Shown one piece after another: positions 22,505 to 33,805 of a stretch of DNA of 64,000 bases. The translations under genes and the position numbers were made by a program. The stretch is from assembly GCA_947579665.1 (NCBI GenBank), contig CANPUZ010000036.1:248001-312000 (forward strand). The letters run 5' to 3'. Numbering within the stretch: position 1 is the stretch's first letter; every line of letters begins with the position of its first letter. The notes beneath the pieces were generated by a model that worked only from the letters and a program-made list of their open reading frames with translations, did no database searches and was not told the DNA's origin. The DNA comes from Sympetrum striolatum. Its lineage: Eukaryota > Arthropoda > Insecta > Odonata > Libellulidae.

Positions 22505-23739
22505 TAAGGTAATTCCGGGAGAGATGCCCCGCCTAAGGAAATTACTTCATAACAATGACTTCAGTGATAATAAGAATGTGAAACTGCGTGGAAGAATAGA
22601 AAATGTATTGATTATTAACAGGGTACAAACAAATTTTGTTTAAAAACATTTTCACACAAAATATTAAAGTTTTTCTGCACCCATGCATTTAGCCATCTCT
22701 CCCGAGTGTCCGGGTGAGACGCCCCACCTCTGTGAGAGAGGTGCCCCATTAGCTTAAACAGAATTTAATCTGGAAGGCGCTTGTCATATTCAAAATTGTT
22801 AAATATAATTTAAAGTCAGGACCTAGGAAAACGTTTAAGTTAACATCAGAACCTATTCAAAATTTAATTTGCAAAAATATCTGGAGGCATCTCAGCCTCT
22901 TTTAGAGGCATATAAATAGCATTTTGAGACTTGGTCATCAATTTTTTTGCAAGCGACAGCTTCTCACGCAAAAATATTGTCGATTTAAACGAAAAAAATT
23001 ATGGCAATTTGATGTTTTTGTCGAAACATCGAGGCTAAAAATCTCACAGAAGATGTTTTTCGATTTTGAAATCATTTATATTTGCAATTTGAATGTGGGT
23101 GAGCCACCCATTTTCAGGGTATTACATTTCGATCAGAAAAAAGTGGCAAAACGCACCACCCTAGTGTTTAATAAACACTACATCTTCTTTTGATCGTGCA
23201 TAAAATGCATTCGACCGTGGATTTAAAGTTTAATTGAAATTTAAATGTAGATTGCATACCTTTTCTTGAATAAGCCTAAATCAGTATCACCTTAAAGTTA
23301 AATTGATACTTATGGGGTACATATACCTACAGATAGCATTGGGGCATCTATCGCGAAAAGAGGTGGGGCGTCTCTCCTTTCAGTATGGGAGAGATGCCCC
23401 ACTGACTACATTTTATCCAAGATGGACAGTCACTGAACGTGGATATTAGATGAACCAATAGCTAAAAGTTTTCACCCTTTAATTCAAAATATTCAACCAT
23501 TTAAACTGATGCCAACCCGACACATTATACTCTATATAACAGGGCGGAGAAACACAATGCCTACTTGAAATGATGTTATAAAACTGCGTAAAAAGAATTA
23601 ACCGCCGTGAAACTCTTACAGACGGGGGCCTTCCAACTAACTGAAAAACATCGTCAGTAGAGCAATTTTGTGGTTTTCACTAAAAATTCTGCGACAGGAG
23701 CATCTCTCCCGGTGGAGCATCTCACCCGGAATTACCTTA
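22505..23739. mobile_element. TA-inserting DNA transposon remnant (Tc1/mariner-pogo type)
   Basis: Termini AGGTAATTCCGGGAGAGATG (from 22507) and the complement of AGGTAATTCCGGGTGAGATG (to 23737) are inverted and differ at one of 20 positions. Each end abuts TA (22505-22506 and 23738-23739), the target duplication of the Tc1/mariner superfamily. The GAGATGCCCC part of the terminus recurs inside about seven more times in both orientations. A weak pogo-like transposase remnant lies within (22924-23193). The size, about 1.23 kb, and lack of a full DDE domain make it non-autonomous. Confidence 0.7.
22924..23193 (+). pseudogene. Possible pogo/Tigger-like transposase fragment
   Basis: An 89-residue frame inside the TA-flanked element. 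The stretch IYICNLNVGEPPI followed by QKKVAKRTTLVF resembles the region around the first catalytic Asp in pogo/Tigger transposases, which usually reads (I/W)NxDETG followed by a KVxAxxGxKQV-type stretch. Here the D and E are replaced (NLNVGE), so it could not be catalytic. HQFFCKRQLLTQK upstream would fit the linker after the CENPB-type helix-turn-helix. The likeness is by eye and short; chance is possible. Confidence 0.35.
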
Positions 23740-25572
23740 CGTATAGTCAGATCATCATATCTTTCAGTATATCTTTAAATGGAGGACGATTCTCTTTTTA
23801 AGTAGATAAATAACGTATTTCAACTCCATAGAACAATGATACTGCAAAGATCCTTCACAGTATTGAGGTCTCTCGATATTTTGATAGATAGTTAACACCG
23901 TGAAAAGTTACATCTTGGATGATCATTTGAGTAAAGAACCCGCAAATCAGACAAATCAAAATTCTCTACTAATAGCAATGGCGCCCAAACTACTTCGCCA
24001 CTTTCACAAATTCGTTTTCAATGAAAACAAGCACCTTATTTCCACTTTGAGGTCAACTATCATACATTGTTATTTGAAATACAGTTATTATTTAATTATT
24101 ACTTCATTTTTATTCTTACTACGTTTTTTCTAATTTTCCCTCCCTCCATTAACCTAATTAACAGTTGTTCATGTTCCTTTAATTATCATAATTAAGCATA
24201 ATTTTTACGAAAACGTTCATCCTGCGGGCATGGGCAAGCATTAACCGAGATAACCAATTTCATTCTTTATCAGCATTGATGGAAAACGGAGACTAACCAT
24301 TTCTCTTTTAGCCTTATGGCTAAAATTTCGTGGATTTAGACGGGCATTTCATGATGGAACTTTGTTAATATTTTTTATGAAACAAATTAATGAAAATCAA
24401 GAAGATGAAATCATATACATCATATCATAGGTCATCTGACCTGTAAAATTGTACTCGATTTGCTATAGTAACGATCTACCAGTCTATATATTGATACTAT
24501 AACAGGTCTGTTTGGCAACAACTTAATGGGCTGTTTTATCATTTATAATAAATGTCTTTGAACCTCTGGATGGCTGTGTTGCTTTTAATGAAAAAACTGT
24601 GGTTGGGTTAAAAATGTCTGTTTGGAAGCGAAAAGGTCACACCTAATTGATCAAGAAAGAAGTATTTAAATTCATTCATTCATTCATTTTCAATTCGAAG
24701 AATTTTTTGGGAATTTATTTTCTACTACTGATACATAAATAATATTTGATGTTTTCCTTACATTTACGTTTATATTTTTTTATATTCCATAAAAGTAATC
24801 TAAAATAAAATGAATCCATAATTATGCCGTGAATTCGCTTGAAATGGATGTTTTTGGTTTGAGGGTAATTTATTGATGGACTAAAATGGCTTGGAATCCT
24901 TTATGAACTTCATATGAGACGTTATTCATTGCTAATTTGCAATACATAATACACAGTGAGTGAGAAAACAGTGGCAGCGAACTGTCTCAGACTCATCAAT
25001 ACAGGTAAATCTAAATTGTATAATATTTTGGCTAAATGATGTTTATAGGAGAGATTCGAACGCAGCAAAAGCCGTATATCCAAGTATACATGTAATATGA
25101 AATGGGGATTTACGGAGTTTTTGATATATTGAACTGAATTCGAACTATCAAAGGTCATCAAAATAAAATTTATCTTTCCACGAGGAAGCGAGTGCCTTGA
25201 ATAAAATTTTATAAATCGAATTTTGTAATCGAATTAACTTTTTAGTTGAAATATAATTAGGATTCGATAGAATCAACTATTTTATTTTGTATATCACAAT
25301 ACAAGGCGAGATTTTTTCCTATTGTGATACCAAGGTTTTCTTACCTTTTCTCTCCTTTTTCATTAAAAATTTCCTTGTTTTAAATCCTAAAAGTCGATGG
25401 TTAGATATATATAGGAAGACTCATTGATCTAAATACCCCAAAGACGCTATTTATGGTAATGACATCAGAGGTGTATGTACTTAAATTCTTTTTGGTTCTG
25501 GAAATGTTTTCGAACATTGTGAACTCACTTGGAACTTCGTTTTCCTCCATTTTCATCGACCCGTGAGCTTGA
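23740..25572. other. No recognised gene
   Basis: AT-rich. It contains an (ATTC)n microsatellite at about 24671-24690. No exon with paired splice sites and an open frame stood out. Confidence 0.5.
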
Positions 25573-25794
25573 CTTTGGTTTACGAATCAACACTATTACG
25601 CGAGAATTTCCGAATGGAGACTCACTCCTAATGACCCACAGAAATATAAAGCGGACATCGGAAATTGGTTTGAAAAAACGCGTGACACGAGCGAAAAAGC
25701 GGCCCTAAAAATATTTGAGAAAGAATGCCTTCTTATTAAGCACTCCTTCCTCCATCGGAACAACTACGGACAACTTGCGAAAGATATTCGATAG
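25573..25794 (+). CDS. Unidentified 73-codon open frame without a start codon
   Basis: From the stop at 25570-25572 the frame is open to TAG at 25792-25794. It lacks an early ATG, so it would have to be an exon or a fragment of a larger frame. The peptide is rich in charged residues and has ordinary protein-like composition in an AT-rich setting, for example ISEWRLTPNDPQKYKADIG and NWFEKTRDTSEKAALKIFEK. I recognise no family. It could be a terminal exon or a piece of a retroelement ORF. The acceptor side is not convincing. Confidence 0.3.
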   Translation, partial: LWFTNQHYYARISEWRLTPNDPQKYKADIGNWFEKTRDTSEKAALKIFEKECLLIKHSFLHRNNYGQLAKDIR

Positions 25795-27981
25795 GTCAAA
25801 CTTTTTTTACGGAAATTCTTCTCTAATACCAAAATCTTCCAGCAGTAGGTAAGCCAGAACTATAAAATTGAATTTAGATTATCTTTGCACGCGTTTATTC
25901 TACTTTTCTCCGTTTGGATCCTTAAAAAATTTCGTTTTTTACCCTGTTAGCTTCTTTTTCTCGACTATATCTCCTGAAAACAGTACCGCAAGCCTCTCGG
26001 TAATGACTGTCTTCTCAGTCACGAAAATGAAATAAAACAATCGAAATATTTTTAGTTTAACTGTCGTTAGTTGCAATACAGATGCAATTACATTTGATTT
26101 TAATAGAGGATAATATGGTCCTTCATCTACTTGCTTCGCATCCTTGGCATTTCAATGGTGGCATGAAAACCTCTGATGTATGAGAGACGCTGAATAATTA
26201 AGACTTCTCCGTATTGAATGCTAAGAAAAGAGGAACTTCTGGAGTAATTTTACCTCACTCCTCATCAAGACTACAAAGCCTCATTCCCATTTACTGGCTG
26301 TTGGTAACTTATGTTTGCAAGGTGAAATACCAACCGGCTTATGGGCTTAACAATTTGCAGTCAGGCTGGTAAGCGATTCTTCAGTAATGAGTCATATTGA
26401 GAGTCCTGATTCAATAGACTAAAGATATACGCCTAAAATGTGTGAGTGATTATACGAACTTTAGGTACTCGATCAGATTTCGACCTTTTCTACGGACATT
26501 CCGCACATTTTCGGAAGGTTGGAAACCCTGGTCTCTGTCTGCATTTGCCTCCGCTTCTTGCATCCGCCCCAAGAACTCGAGACTTCCCCCGTTTCCTCCA
26601 AGTCCTTCTTATCTTTCTCGAGTATACGCCCTCTCCCCCACTTTCCCCTGCAGTGAGAGGGGTTTCTTTCGCTAATTCTCCCTCAATTGCTTCGGATTTC
26701 GTCGTATTTTCGTTTTCTGGCCGCGACGCACTTTTTCTCGGATAACAAAAGAAGGCTGGAAATGCGCACGAAACTTTTTTATTCAATTCTGTCCTCTTAA
26801 ATCGAGTTCCGTTGTCTTCAAAAGTAGTCTACGTGATACATTCTATAGCGATCAAGGTATATATATTTACTTTCGTGTGTTTCGTTTCTACATAAATGGG
26901 AAAACACTGTTCTTTTAGGTTTGTGGCCGAAGTGTTCGGTCTATGGGAACGTTTGCTATGAAAGAGAATGAAACGTCGGTATTGAATATCAAGTCGTCTT
27001 CATCGGCGTTTTGTTTTTCTATTTTTTAATCATATCTTCATTTTTCTTCAATATCTTTTCTACCATTTTACTAAATGGCATATATTATGAAAAGCTGACT
27101 AAACTTCCAAATATAAATAGAAGATAAATAGTAAATTAAGGCAAATTTAGGGACAGAGCTGTGTGAATATCAACTCCACAAATTTCTTTATTTATTTATT
27201 GAGCATAGCCTTAGTTTCAACAAATGTGATAAAAATAGCATATAAATTCACAGCAACAATTAAATAAATAATTGGAGAGTCATAGAAAGTGGCAGGTGTA
27301 GAAGAATATACTATGCATTAAAAATAATGTTCTGGCATGAACCTTTTCATGAATATTTACGAAATTAGCTCATATTGTAATCATGTATACTAATCGTTTT
27401 TTGATTTATGAAAGATGCTTTCTTTCATGTGTACTCATATTTTAATGATCATTTTTAATAATAAGAGTAAGTGAAAGCACTGAAATTCACACCATTAACT
27501 TCAAATTACTTGTGCTGAAAATGTTTCAGTAAGGATAACCACATATGAATTTTAGGATCAACTTTCAGAAATCATTTTAGAGAGAATTCACTTTTCTCTT
27601 TGTGCTTGCAATGGATATCACACCGCTATGTGGTCCAACTATAATGCATATCAAACTTCGGAATGAAACTTTCAATGTATAACTTGTAATGTATGTAATC
27701 TGTGAAAGAAGAGATTACGAACCGCCATTACGAATCCGTATTGCGGTAGTAATTTTTTAGAAAGGAGTAATCATAAAAGTTAACCCTTTATTCGAACGAA
27801 GGTTGGGTGATTATTTTGAAGTTCCGATCGCCATGGAGACTTTTTATTCGTCCAGGGGCCATATTATGTTACTTGTCGGTTTGGAAGCAGTTGGTTCGAT
27901 TTCAAATCCAACCGACTGGAGAGGAAATCGTGATCTCTCACCGACTCCGCCTCTAAATCCTATTCTGTAGCATCGTCGGGC
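25795..27981. other. No recognised gene; pyrimidine-rich CG patch at 26.45-26.75 kb
   Basis: Sequence around 26450-26750 is richer in C and CG than its surroundings and has long pyrimidine runs. Overlapping open frames there exist on both strands but none looks like a known protein. Other parts are AT-rich. Confidence 0.45.
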
Positions 27982-28018
27982 CATAGAGTAAGGATGGGGA
28001 TGGGATCCTTACTCTATG
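27982..28018. repeat. Perfect 14-bp inverted repeat with 9-base loop
   Basis: CATAGAGTAAGGAT at 27982-27995 pairs exactly with ATCCTTACTCTATG at 28005-28018. The loop is GGGGATGGG. It stands alone; no poly-T or gene end follows that would make it a terminator. Confidence 0.7.
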
Positions 28019-28339
28019 CGTTGGGCAGAAAACTACTAAACCGACTGCCCCCACCCACTTTAAGGGGAAACATCGGAGAATTTCCGAAAGTGACGGTCAC
28101 GTGCTTCATCTCAACCAATGAGAGGGCAAACGATTAGACAAATGAAGAATGAAACAAGGCGTGTAACAGCAGATGTAAATATCAATGATGTGTATGAAAT
28201 TTTAGGTAACTAAGATTTGTTGTTGTCCTTTGTTGATTTCTTACTTAAGTTTTGAAAGAAATCTTACAAGGAAGATTTTTATAATTGCATTAGTTAGTTT
28301 GTATGGTCTTAAATGGTTGATGTTTGAATTTAACATAAA

Positions 28340-28894
28340 TTGCTAGCAGAAGATGTCGACTCATGTAAAAAGTTATTAAATTTACTTCAGAAAAACTCAC
28401 TAAGTCAAGCAGTAAAATCGCCAACCAGGGGTGACCATATACTCGATCTCCTTTTAATTAACTTTCCTGAGCGCATAGAGAACATTTCGATTGACGAAGG
28501 TCTTGGAGACCACAAAGGCGTTTTTGCAGATATCGAGATAAACCTTAGCAAGTATAAGAAACCCAAACGCAAAATTTATCTCTATTCCAAAGCCAAATTC
28601 GAGGAATTTAACGTAAAACTAACTACCGATTTTAATTCATTTAAGTCGCGCGTAAGCAACAACAACACTGAGGATACATGGAAATCATTCGTGGAGATAA
28701 TGCATAAATATATAGATTTGTATATACCTTCGAAAAACTCTAAAAATGATTGCGAGCCCAGATGGTACGATAAAGAGGTTAGAAGGGCTCTCCGCAAACA
28801 AAGAGATTTGCACGGAAAAGTAAAGGCTTTTAAGGGAATAGATCAGCTTGTTCCAAATCCACCACGTATGACTCGGTTATATATAGGGAAATAA
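28340..28894 (+). pseudogene. LINE ORF2 fragment, C-terminal endonuclease (EEP) region
   Basis: The frame begins with LLNLLQKNSLSQAVKSPTRG and DHILDLLLINFPERI, then GLGDHKGVFADIEI. This is the usual end of the apurinic endonuclease-like domain of CR1/jockey-type LINEs, in which (S)DH is the last catalytic motif. RWYDKEVRRALRKQRDLHGKV follows, the linker that precedes the reverse transcriptase. The N-terminal two thirds of the endonuclease (the N, E and GDFN motifs) are absent because the copy is 5'-truncated. LINE likeness stops near 28850 and the frame ends at 28894. Confidence 0.75.
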
Positions 28895-29297
28895 CAAACG
28901 AGGAAGACCGGACATCTCTCTCAAACGATTGTGGCAATTAATGTGTGTCGACAAGGGGTGGTTGTGGTAGGTTCCACCCCGACATGCGAGATCGGGTTAT
29001 CATCGATGGGAAGACTCAGGAAAGAAGATGCAAAAAAAACTGAGAAAGAAATGTTTCTTTATTTCTTTTCGATTTTTACAATTGAGACTTAAGTACGAAG
29101 TCCAGTCATCTGCCTCCGTGGGCGCGACACTCCTGGTGGTGGCGTCCGGGGTCGCCGGTGTCCGGGGAGAAAGCCTCTGGGAGCCGGGTGCGGGCTCCTC
29201 CTAGTGGCGGAGGGCGCGTGGGCGGCGCCCTGCAAGTCGCGGTGCCCGGGGCATCCGGCTGGTGCCATAGTAGCGGAGACGCCTACGATCCTTCCTG

Positions 29298-29455
29298 GGG
29301 GCAAGAGTCTGGAGAGGCCGGGCGAGGCGGGGAAGTGCCGAGGAATCTTATTCTCTGCGACACTTCCCGGGGCTTGGGGCATGAGTCCGGTGAGGCAGGG
29401 CGAGGCGGGGAAGTGCCGAGGAATCTTATTCTCTGCGACACTTCCCGCGGGCTCC
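29298..29455. repeat. 78-bp tandem duplication inside the LTR (around and after the start site)
   Basis: GCGAGGCGGGGAAGTGCCGA begins at 29322 and again at 29400. Both copies continue through GGAATCTTATTCTCTGCGAC. On the - strand this places two AGAATAAGATT segments in the transcribed part of the LTR. Confidence 0.8.
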
Positions 29456-29486
29456 CTCCTCCGTTCTCCTTCTTGAGCCCGGAGGC

Positions 29487-29527
29487 CCTCCTTATATTCG
29501 GGCCCTGGCCCGAGCGGGAGCCAATGG
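29487..29527 (-). promoter_or_regulatory. LTR core promoter (inverted CCAAT and TATA box)
   Basis: On the - strand ATTGG (29519-29527 context CCCATTGGCT) precedes GAATATAAGG (29490-29499) by about 20 bases in a GC-rich setting. The arrangement suits an RNA polymerase II promoter of an LTR. Confidence 0.55.
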
Positions 29528-29568
29528 GCGAGCTTCTCTGGGGCCAGGGGTAGGGGAAATGTAGAGCA

Positions 29569-29725
29569 CCTCGCTTGCTCGCTTGCGTGGGCGGAGGTAC
29601 ACGGCCGCAAGCGGACGTGATTTCCGAGGAACATGCCCAAACGGGCGCCTCGCTTCCTCGCGTGGGGGCGGAGGTACACGGTCGCAAGCGAACGTGATTT
29701 CTCGGCTCAAAAGACTCCCGGTCCG
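29569..29725. repeat. 77-bp tandem duplication in the U3 part of the LTR
   Basis: GCGGAGGTACACGG begins at 29591 and 29668 and each copy ends in CGCAAGCGRACGTGATTTC. It lies upstream of the TATA box on the - strand, where LTRs often carry duplicated enhancers. Confidence 0.75.
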
Positions 29726-29753
29726 AATTCTCGCCGTTGGCTGGTGCACGACA

Positions 29754-30438
29754 CGATTTAGTCCTCATCCAAAGGTGGTGCGAAAAATGGGAATTAGATA
29801 TTAACGTAAGTAAATGCTCCGTAGTTAATTTCTTCGAAAAGAAAACAATGCGTCCAAATCACCCATACAAAATTAATGGAATTAGTATCAAAGTAGTAGA
29901 TTCAGTTAAATATCTCGGGATCAACATTACTAATAACTTAAATTGGAGCACGCATATTCGAAAAATCTGCGGCAAAGCAAGTAAAAGACTTGGCTTTGTA
30001 AAGCGCATTGTCGGTAAATGCGACGAAAAGGTGAGAGAGCGATGTTATTTTACCTTGGTCAGACCCCTTCTGGAATATGCGGCAAGTATATGGGATACGG
30101 CGGATAAAACGTGTACTCGCGAACTCGAGAAAGTGCAGCGTAAAGCGGTTCGTTTTGTTAAGAAATGCTACGATAAAAAGGTAAGCGTTACAAAAATGCT
30201 CTCAGACGTAGGTTGGGAATCCTTGAAAGAAAGGAGATTGGAAGCTAGGCTGCGATTGCTTAATAAATTCAGGGAAACTACATTTTCCAAAGATACAATC
30301 GGTATCATGCAACCCCCCTGCTACGTCGGTCGATCCGATAATGACCGTAAGTTAAGAGAAATAGATGCTAGGACGAATCGTTTTAGAGATTCATTCTTTC
30401 CGCGAACAATACGTGACAATAATCGAATAAGGAAGTAA
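29754..30438 (+). pseudogene. LINE ORF2 fragment, end of reverse transcriptase and C-terminus
   Basis: From DLVLIQRWCEKWELDINVSK the frame runs through YLGINITNNLNWSTHIRKI, RPLLEYAASIWD and ELEKVQRKAVRFVKKCYDKK to the stop at 30436-30438. These are the thumb and post-RT blocks of CR1/jockey-type LINEs: WxxxxxLxxNxxK after the FADD block, YLG(I/V), LEYAxxxWD, and LExVQRxAxRF. The FADD catalytic block and everything before it are missing. About 228 codons are uninterrupted, so the copy is young or was inactive for only a short time. 53418-53730 is a homologous fragment. Confidence 0.8.
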
Positions 30439-30523
30439 TTTAGATTCAACTGGTGTTTACACCCCCTGCCACACGCCGAAAGGCGGCTTGTAGGGTATTA
30501 ATGTAGATGTAGATGTAGATGAA
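30439..30523 (+). repeat. LINE 3' UTR and (TGTAGA)n tail
   Basis: GGTGTTTACACCCCCTGCCA, a GC-rich inverted segment GCCGAAAGGCGGC, then TGTAGATGTAGATGTAGATG. The same 3' text GGTGTTTCACACCCCCTGCC occurs at the LINE fragment near 53669. A short-repeat tail instead of poly(A) is usual for CR1/L2-like elements. Confidence 0.75.
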
Positions 30524-33059
30524 GATTTTCCAGTGCCCAAATTCGAGCACAAGGATACTTATGGTAATAAAATATCGATATCTAATTCACTATCAGCCCT
30601 ACAGTGAATCCCTAAATTTCGTAATTTTATTAACTGGAAGTCGGTGCGTGATTTTCAGAACTTAGTATCAGTGAAAGAAGTAGAAAATTAGTACAATTAG
30701 TATTAGTAGAAAGTACATAGTACCTTCGATACCCTCACTGACTGATTTCTTGGAGATTAGATTTACACGAATTCCTTAGGTGCTTCATAAAGTTATTGTT
30801 GGAACTGTTGCTGTCTTCAAATCAGTTTACTATTGGTCAGCTAGTAAGACCTCGATTCGTATAAACGGATAGGTATCTTTTATTTTTTAATATTTGCCAC
30901 AAAAGCAAAATCCTCTCGTCTCCTTGTGAACCGAAGTACTGCAACTTTCGACTGTAGCACTTCCTTGTACGTAATTAATACTTGTAATTAGTTTCGCCTG
31001 GATTAACTACACTCTATAAATATTATTCAATTATCTTGGCTTTTCATATATTGCTGAAATATATGATTTTAATGGAATCTAATGGTAAAATTGTGGGTAA
31101 TTTTCTAGTTTCACGGTGTTTGGGAGAAATTCTATATCTCCTTTACTACTGAAGATACACATACCATTCTTACACCATATTATAGAGGAATGATTGCAGT
31201 TTATATATATGATAAGCAATGTCTTCTAAGAGCTGTCATTTCGGAGAAAATTCTATCCAAAAACGACAAATTTTCGACGTTTTTCGTCTGCTACTAGAAA
31301 ATTACCAAATTGTGTTTTAAAATGAACAAAAATTATACCATCCACGTCAGTTAAAAGTTAATCATTATACGTTTAAAAATTAGAAAATTCGATCGCATGA
31401 AATCCTATGACTAGGTTTAATCTATTTCTCTATTATTTATAGTTTTCTTCAAGCGGGGTCATTATTTTTCCATAGTCGAGTCTCGCACGGGGAAACAGTA
31501 ACATATGTAACGGATGTTAAGCGTTCCCTAACACTTTACCTAATGAATTATTGATGGTTATTTATATTTATTATTAAAAGATTAAAACGTTTATTTTATT
31601 CCACGTCCTTGGACAGATGCTCGCTCCAAGAAACGTAGTACATACGTGCATCCATATGTGCTATGGCGTACATCATTTTGCATCTAAAAGCGAGAATCGC
31701 ATTCATTTTATGCGATCGCATGTCTTATTGCGGCTTTATATTACATTCTGCTAATTACGGGCATTCAATTAACGCATTTGCCTTGATTATATTGTTAAAG
31801 ATGCACACACTTGCCACAGTTCGTCTGCTAACCGACTGACTCCTATCGCTACCGACTCCTTTTCATTATCGGTAGAATTCTCCGGATTCTACCGACGATG
31901 GCTAGCCGTTATACCGACGCAGGAGCTTCCAGAATAGCATCGAGAGCTCGTGGAGTCGGTTTGCGATCGTAACCGACTGCTTGGCTACCGTACCAACGGG
32001 AAATGAGATACAGAATATGGCCCCAGAGACGACATTGAGTTGATAGCTCGGTTTTTTTTCGGGACTGGGAGTAGAGGGGTGGTAGGTGAATGAGAAATCC
32101 AAAAAAGATCACTGAAGTTGAAGTCTCCCAGTAAAAGGAGCGAGTCCAACTCATTGAGATCCGTTTGCATCACAAGGAGCGAGTAATGGACTGCTTCGAG
32201 GTTTGAAAGGGATACTGGGGGGAGGGAGGTAAAGACAGGCGATGAGTAACCTTTTCCTTCGTTTAGTGCTCAGGCGAAGTTCGACTACCACTATTCCACA
32301 GTTCGACTCAAGGTCACTTCGCCTAACGGAAGGAAGAGCGGAAGCAACTGCAATTAAAACTCCGCCTCCCTTTTAACCCTCCAGGGACAGATTCTCTGTC
32401 TCTTCGGAAAACACGCGTCACCGAAATACGTTCTAAACCGTAAATGCACTTCCTGATTTCGTGTTTATGGCGTAAGGAAACGTGGCCTTTTCAGATTCTT
32501 AATCTGCTTATTTCTATTGCATCTAACGCGATATCGAGACGACGTTTGCGACAAATTGTGTTTTAATGTCCTGAGAATTTTGTTTTACATTTGTTTTGCG
32601 AATACGAGTCGGATTAATAGTTTAAAACTAAATGTAAACAAATACACGTTGACAACGGACGAAGACTATTTTGGTGATTCGGTTGCTAAAGTCTTATGGA
32701 TGGTGGCACTGCAGTGGAATCATTAATTGGTGAGTGTATAGCTCTGTTAATTTTAATCGTTACCATGGCATCTAATTTGATGAGCTATTTTCCTGTGTTT
32801 ACGAGAGTTTTACAGTTGTGTTACGTTGTCATCGCCTTCATTTCGACTTATATTTCACTTTTTTTTGGATTTCGTTATATGTTTGTGGTTCAGATCATAT
32901 GTTTGTTATTGTTTTTCGTGTTTATGTTGTATTCTTGTGGTAGTAAGTGTTATTTGTTGTTATGTTGACATGTGTTACTTCGTATGCTTACTACGTGAGA
33001 GGTGCTTTCGCTACTTGGCTTACTTTGCATTATGGGGAGTGAGGGAATATGTGATGACG
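30524..33059. other. No recognised gene
   Basis: AT-rich at first. 31830-32170 is CG-richer and repeats ACCGACT in both orientations. 32500-32970 has T-rich open frames that give hydrophobic peptides, probably from base composition. NSLKLNVNK near 32620 recalls a reverse transcriptase thumb motif but stands alone. Confidence 0.45.
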
Positions 33060-33380
33060 AGTAATACATATATTGCCATATTCTAAGAAGTGAGGCTTAC
33101 CAAGCATGGTGAGAAGTGAGGGATCTTGTCCAGTCTTGTAGGTAACTCACATACAGTAACATCAAATACAAAGGGCTAATAATTGGGATGTGGCCTACAC
33201 GATGAGGAGTGAGGTAGTTTTACCTTGATATCCTCACCAAGCAATAATGTTAAATGTGGACCATGTTTTCGTAGTCGTAGCAAAAGGAGAAACATTGTTC
33301 ATGACAATCCACAACGAATTGGGTATACTATGATAGGTGAGGAGTGAGGTAGTTTACCCTTTATTTCATCGCCCACTCAC
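33060..33380. repeat. Degenerate local repeats with GAGGAGTGAGGTAGTTT
   Basis: GAGGAGTGAGGTAGTTTTACC near 33204 and GAGGAGTGAGGTAGTTTACCC near 33340 are about 135 bases apart. Weaker GAAGTGAGG copies occur near 33090 and 33110. CTCACCAAGC and CCCACTCACTG give complementary text. Confidence 0.5.
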
Positions 33381-33805
33381 TGTATCTTAAGCGGAACATC
33401 TACGTTTCGTTGAAAGGAATTAATGGATAGGGAGCGAAGAAAACAAAGAATAAAATTTGAAATACAGAGAAAATCCCGAGTTAGAAAAATAATTGAACAA
33501 ATTTTTTTTTCAAATTCGTCCATATATTGTCTTGCATTAAATGTAATTACTAATTAAATTTATCAATGTAATCTCTTCGTATTAAATTATATCTCTTCGT
33601 ATTTAATTATATCTCTTCTTTTGCCGCATATATGGTTACTGATGTATTTTTCCAAATTGTTTTCCTTTTCACCCTCTTTTTAAACGAAAGGGAGTTACTC
33701 TTCAATGAAACTAAATGTCTTCTTCGAGTGCTCATTATAACATGTGTATTCGATGAATTGCTATATAATTTAGCTGTTTTAATTCGGGCGGTTCTTTTTT
33801 TCCAG

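Larger units (their letters stand above)
28980..29753 (-). mobile_element. Solo LTR of an LTR retrotransposon, 5-bp target duplication
   Basis: The LTR is 28985-29748 (764 bases), starting TGCGAGATCG and ending GGCTGGTGCA, so it has the TG...CA ends. CGACA flanks it at 28980-28984 and 29749-29753. On the - strand it reads as a promoter: an ATTGG (inverted CCAAT) at 29519-29527, GAATATAAG (TATA box) at 29491-29499, and AATAAA at 29058-29063 near the 3' end. It is far more GC-rich than its surroundings. It holds two tandem duplications with periods of 78 and 77 bases. No gag, pol or second LTR is present, so recombination between LTRs probably removed the body. Gypsy or Bel/Pao are possible from the 5-bp duplication. 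Confidence 0.75.
28340..30523 (+). mobile_element. CR1-like LINE, 5'-truncated, internally deleted, split by a solo LTR
   Basis: Two pieces of one ORF2 lie in order: the end of the endonuclease domain (28340-28850) and the end of the reverse transcriptase domain (29754-30438). The catalytic centre of the reverse transcriptase between them is missing. A 3' tail ACACCCCCTGCCACACGCCG, then GGCTTGTAGGGTATTAATG and (TGTAGA)n closes the element near 30523. A solo LTR occupies 28985-29748. Without the LTR the flanking sequence is continuous and in frame (…CGACA|CGATTTAGTC), but the 130 bases before it are not LINE-like, so the internal deletion came first and the LTR later. Confidence 0.8.

Noticed and set aside
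29089..29768. Overlapping long open frames of 130-196 codons on both strands
   Set aside because: They lie in the GC-rich solo LTR, where stop codons are rare; the 78-bp tandem duplication repeats in the peptides and no known domain appears.
32517..33086. Hydrophobic open frames that look like membrane proteins, and a NSLKLNVNK motif
   Set aside because: T-rich composition alone gives Phe/Leu/Val-rich peptides; the reverse transcriptase-like motif is too short without neighbours.
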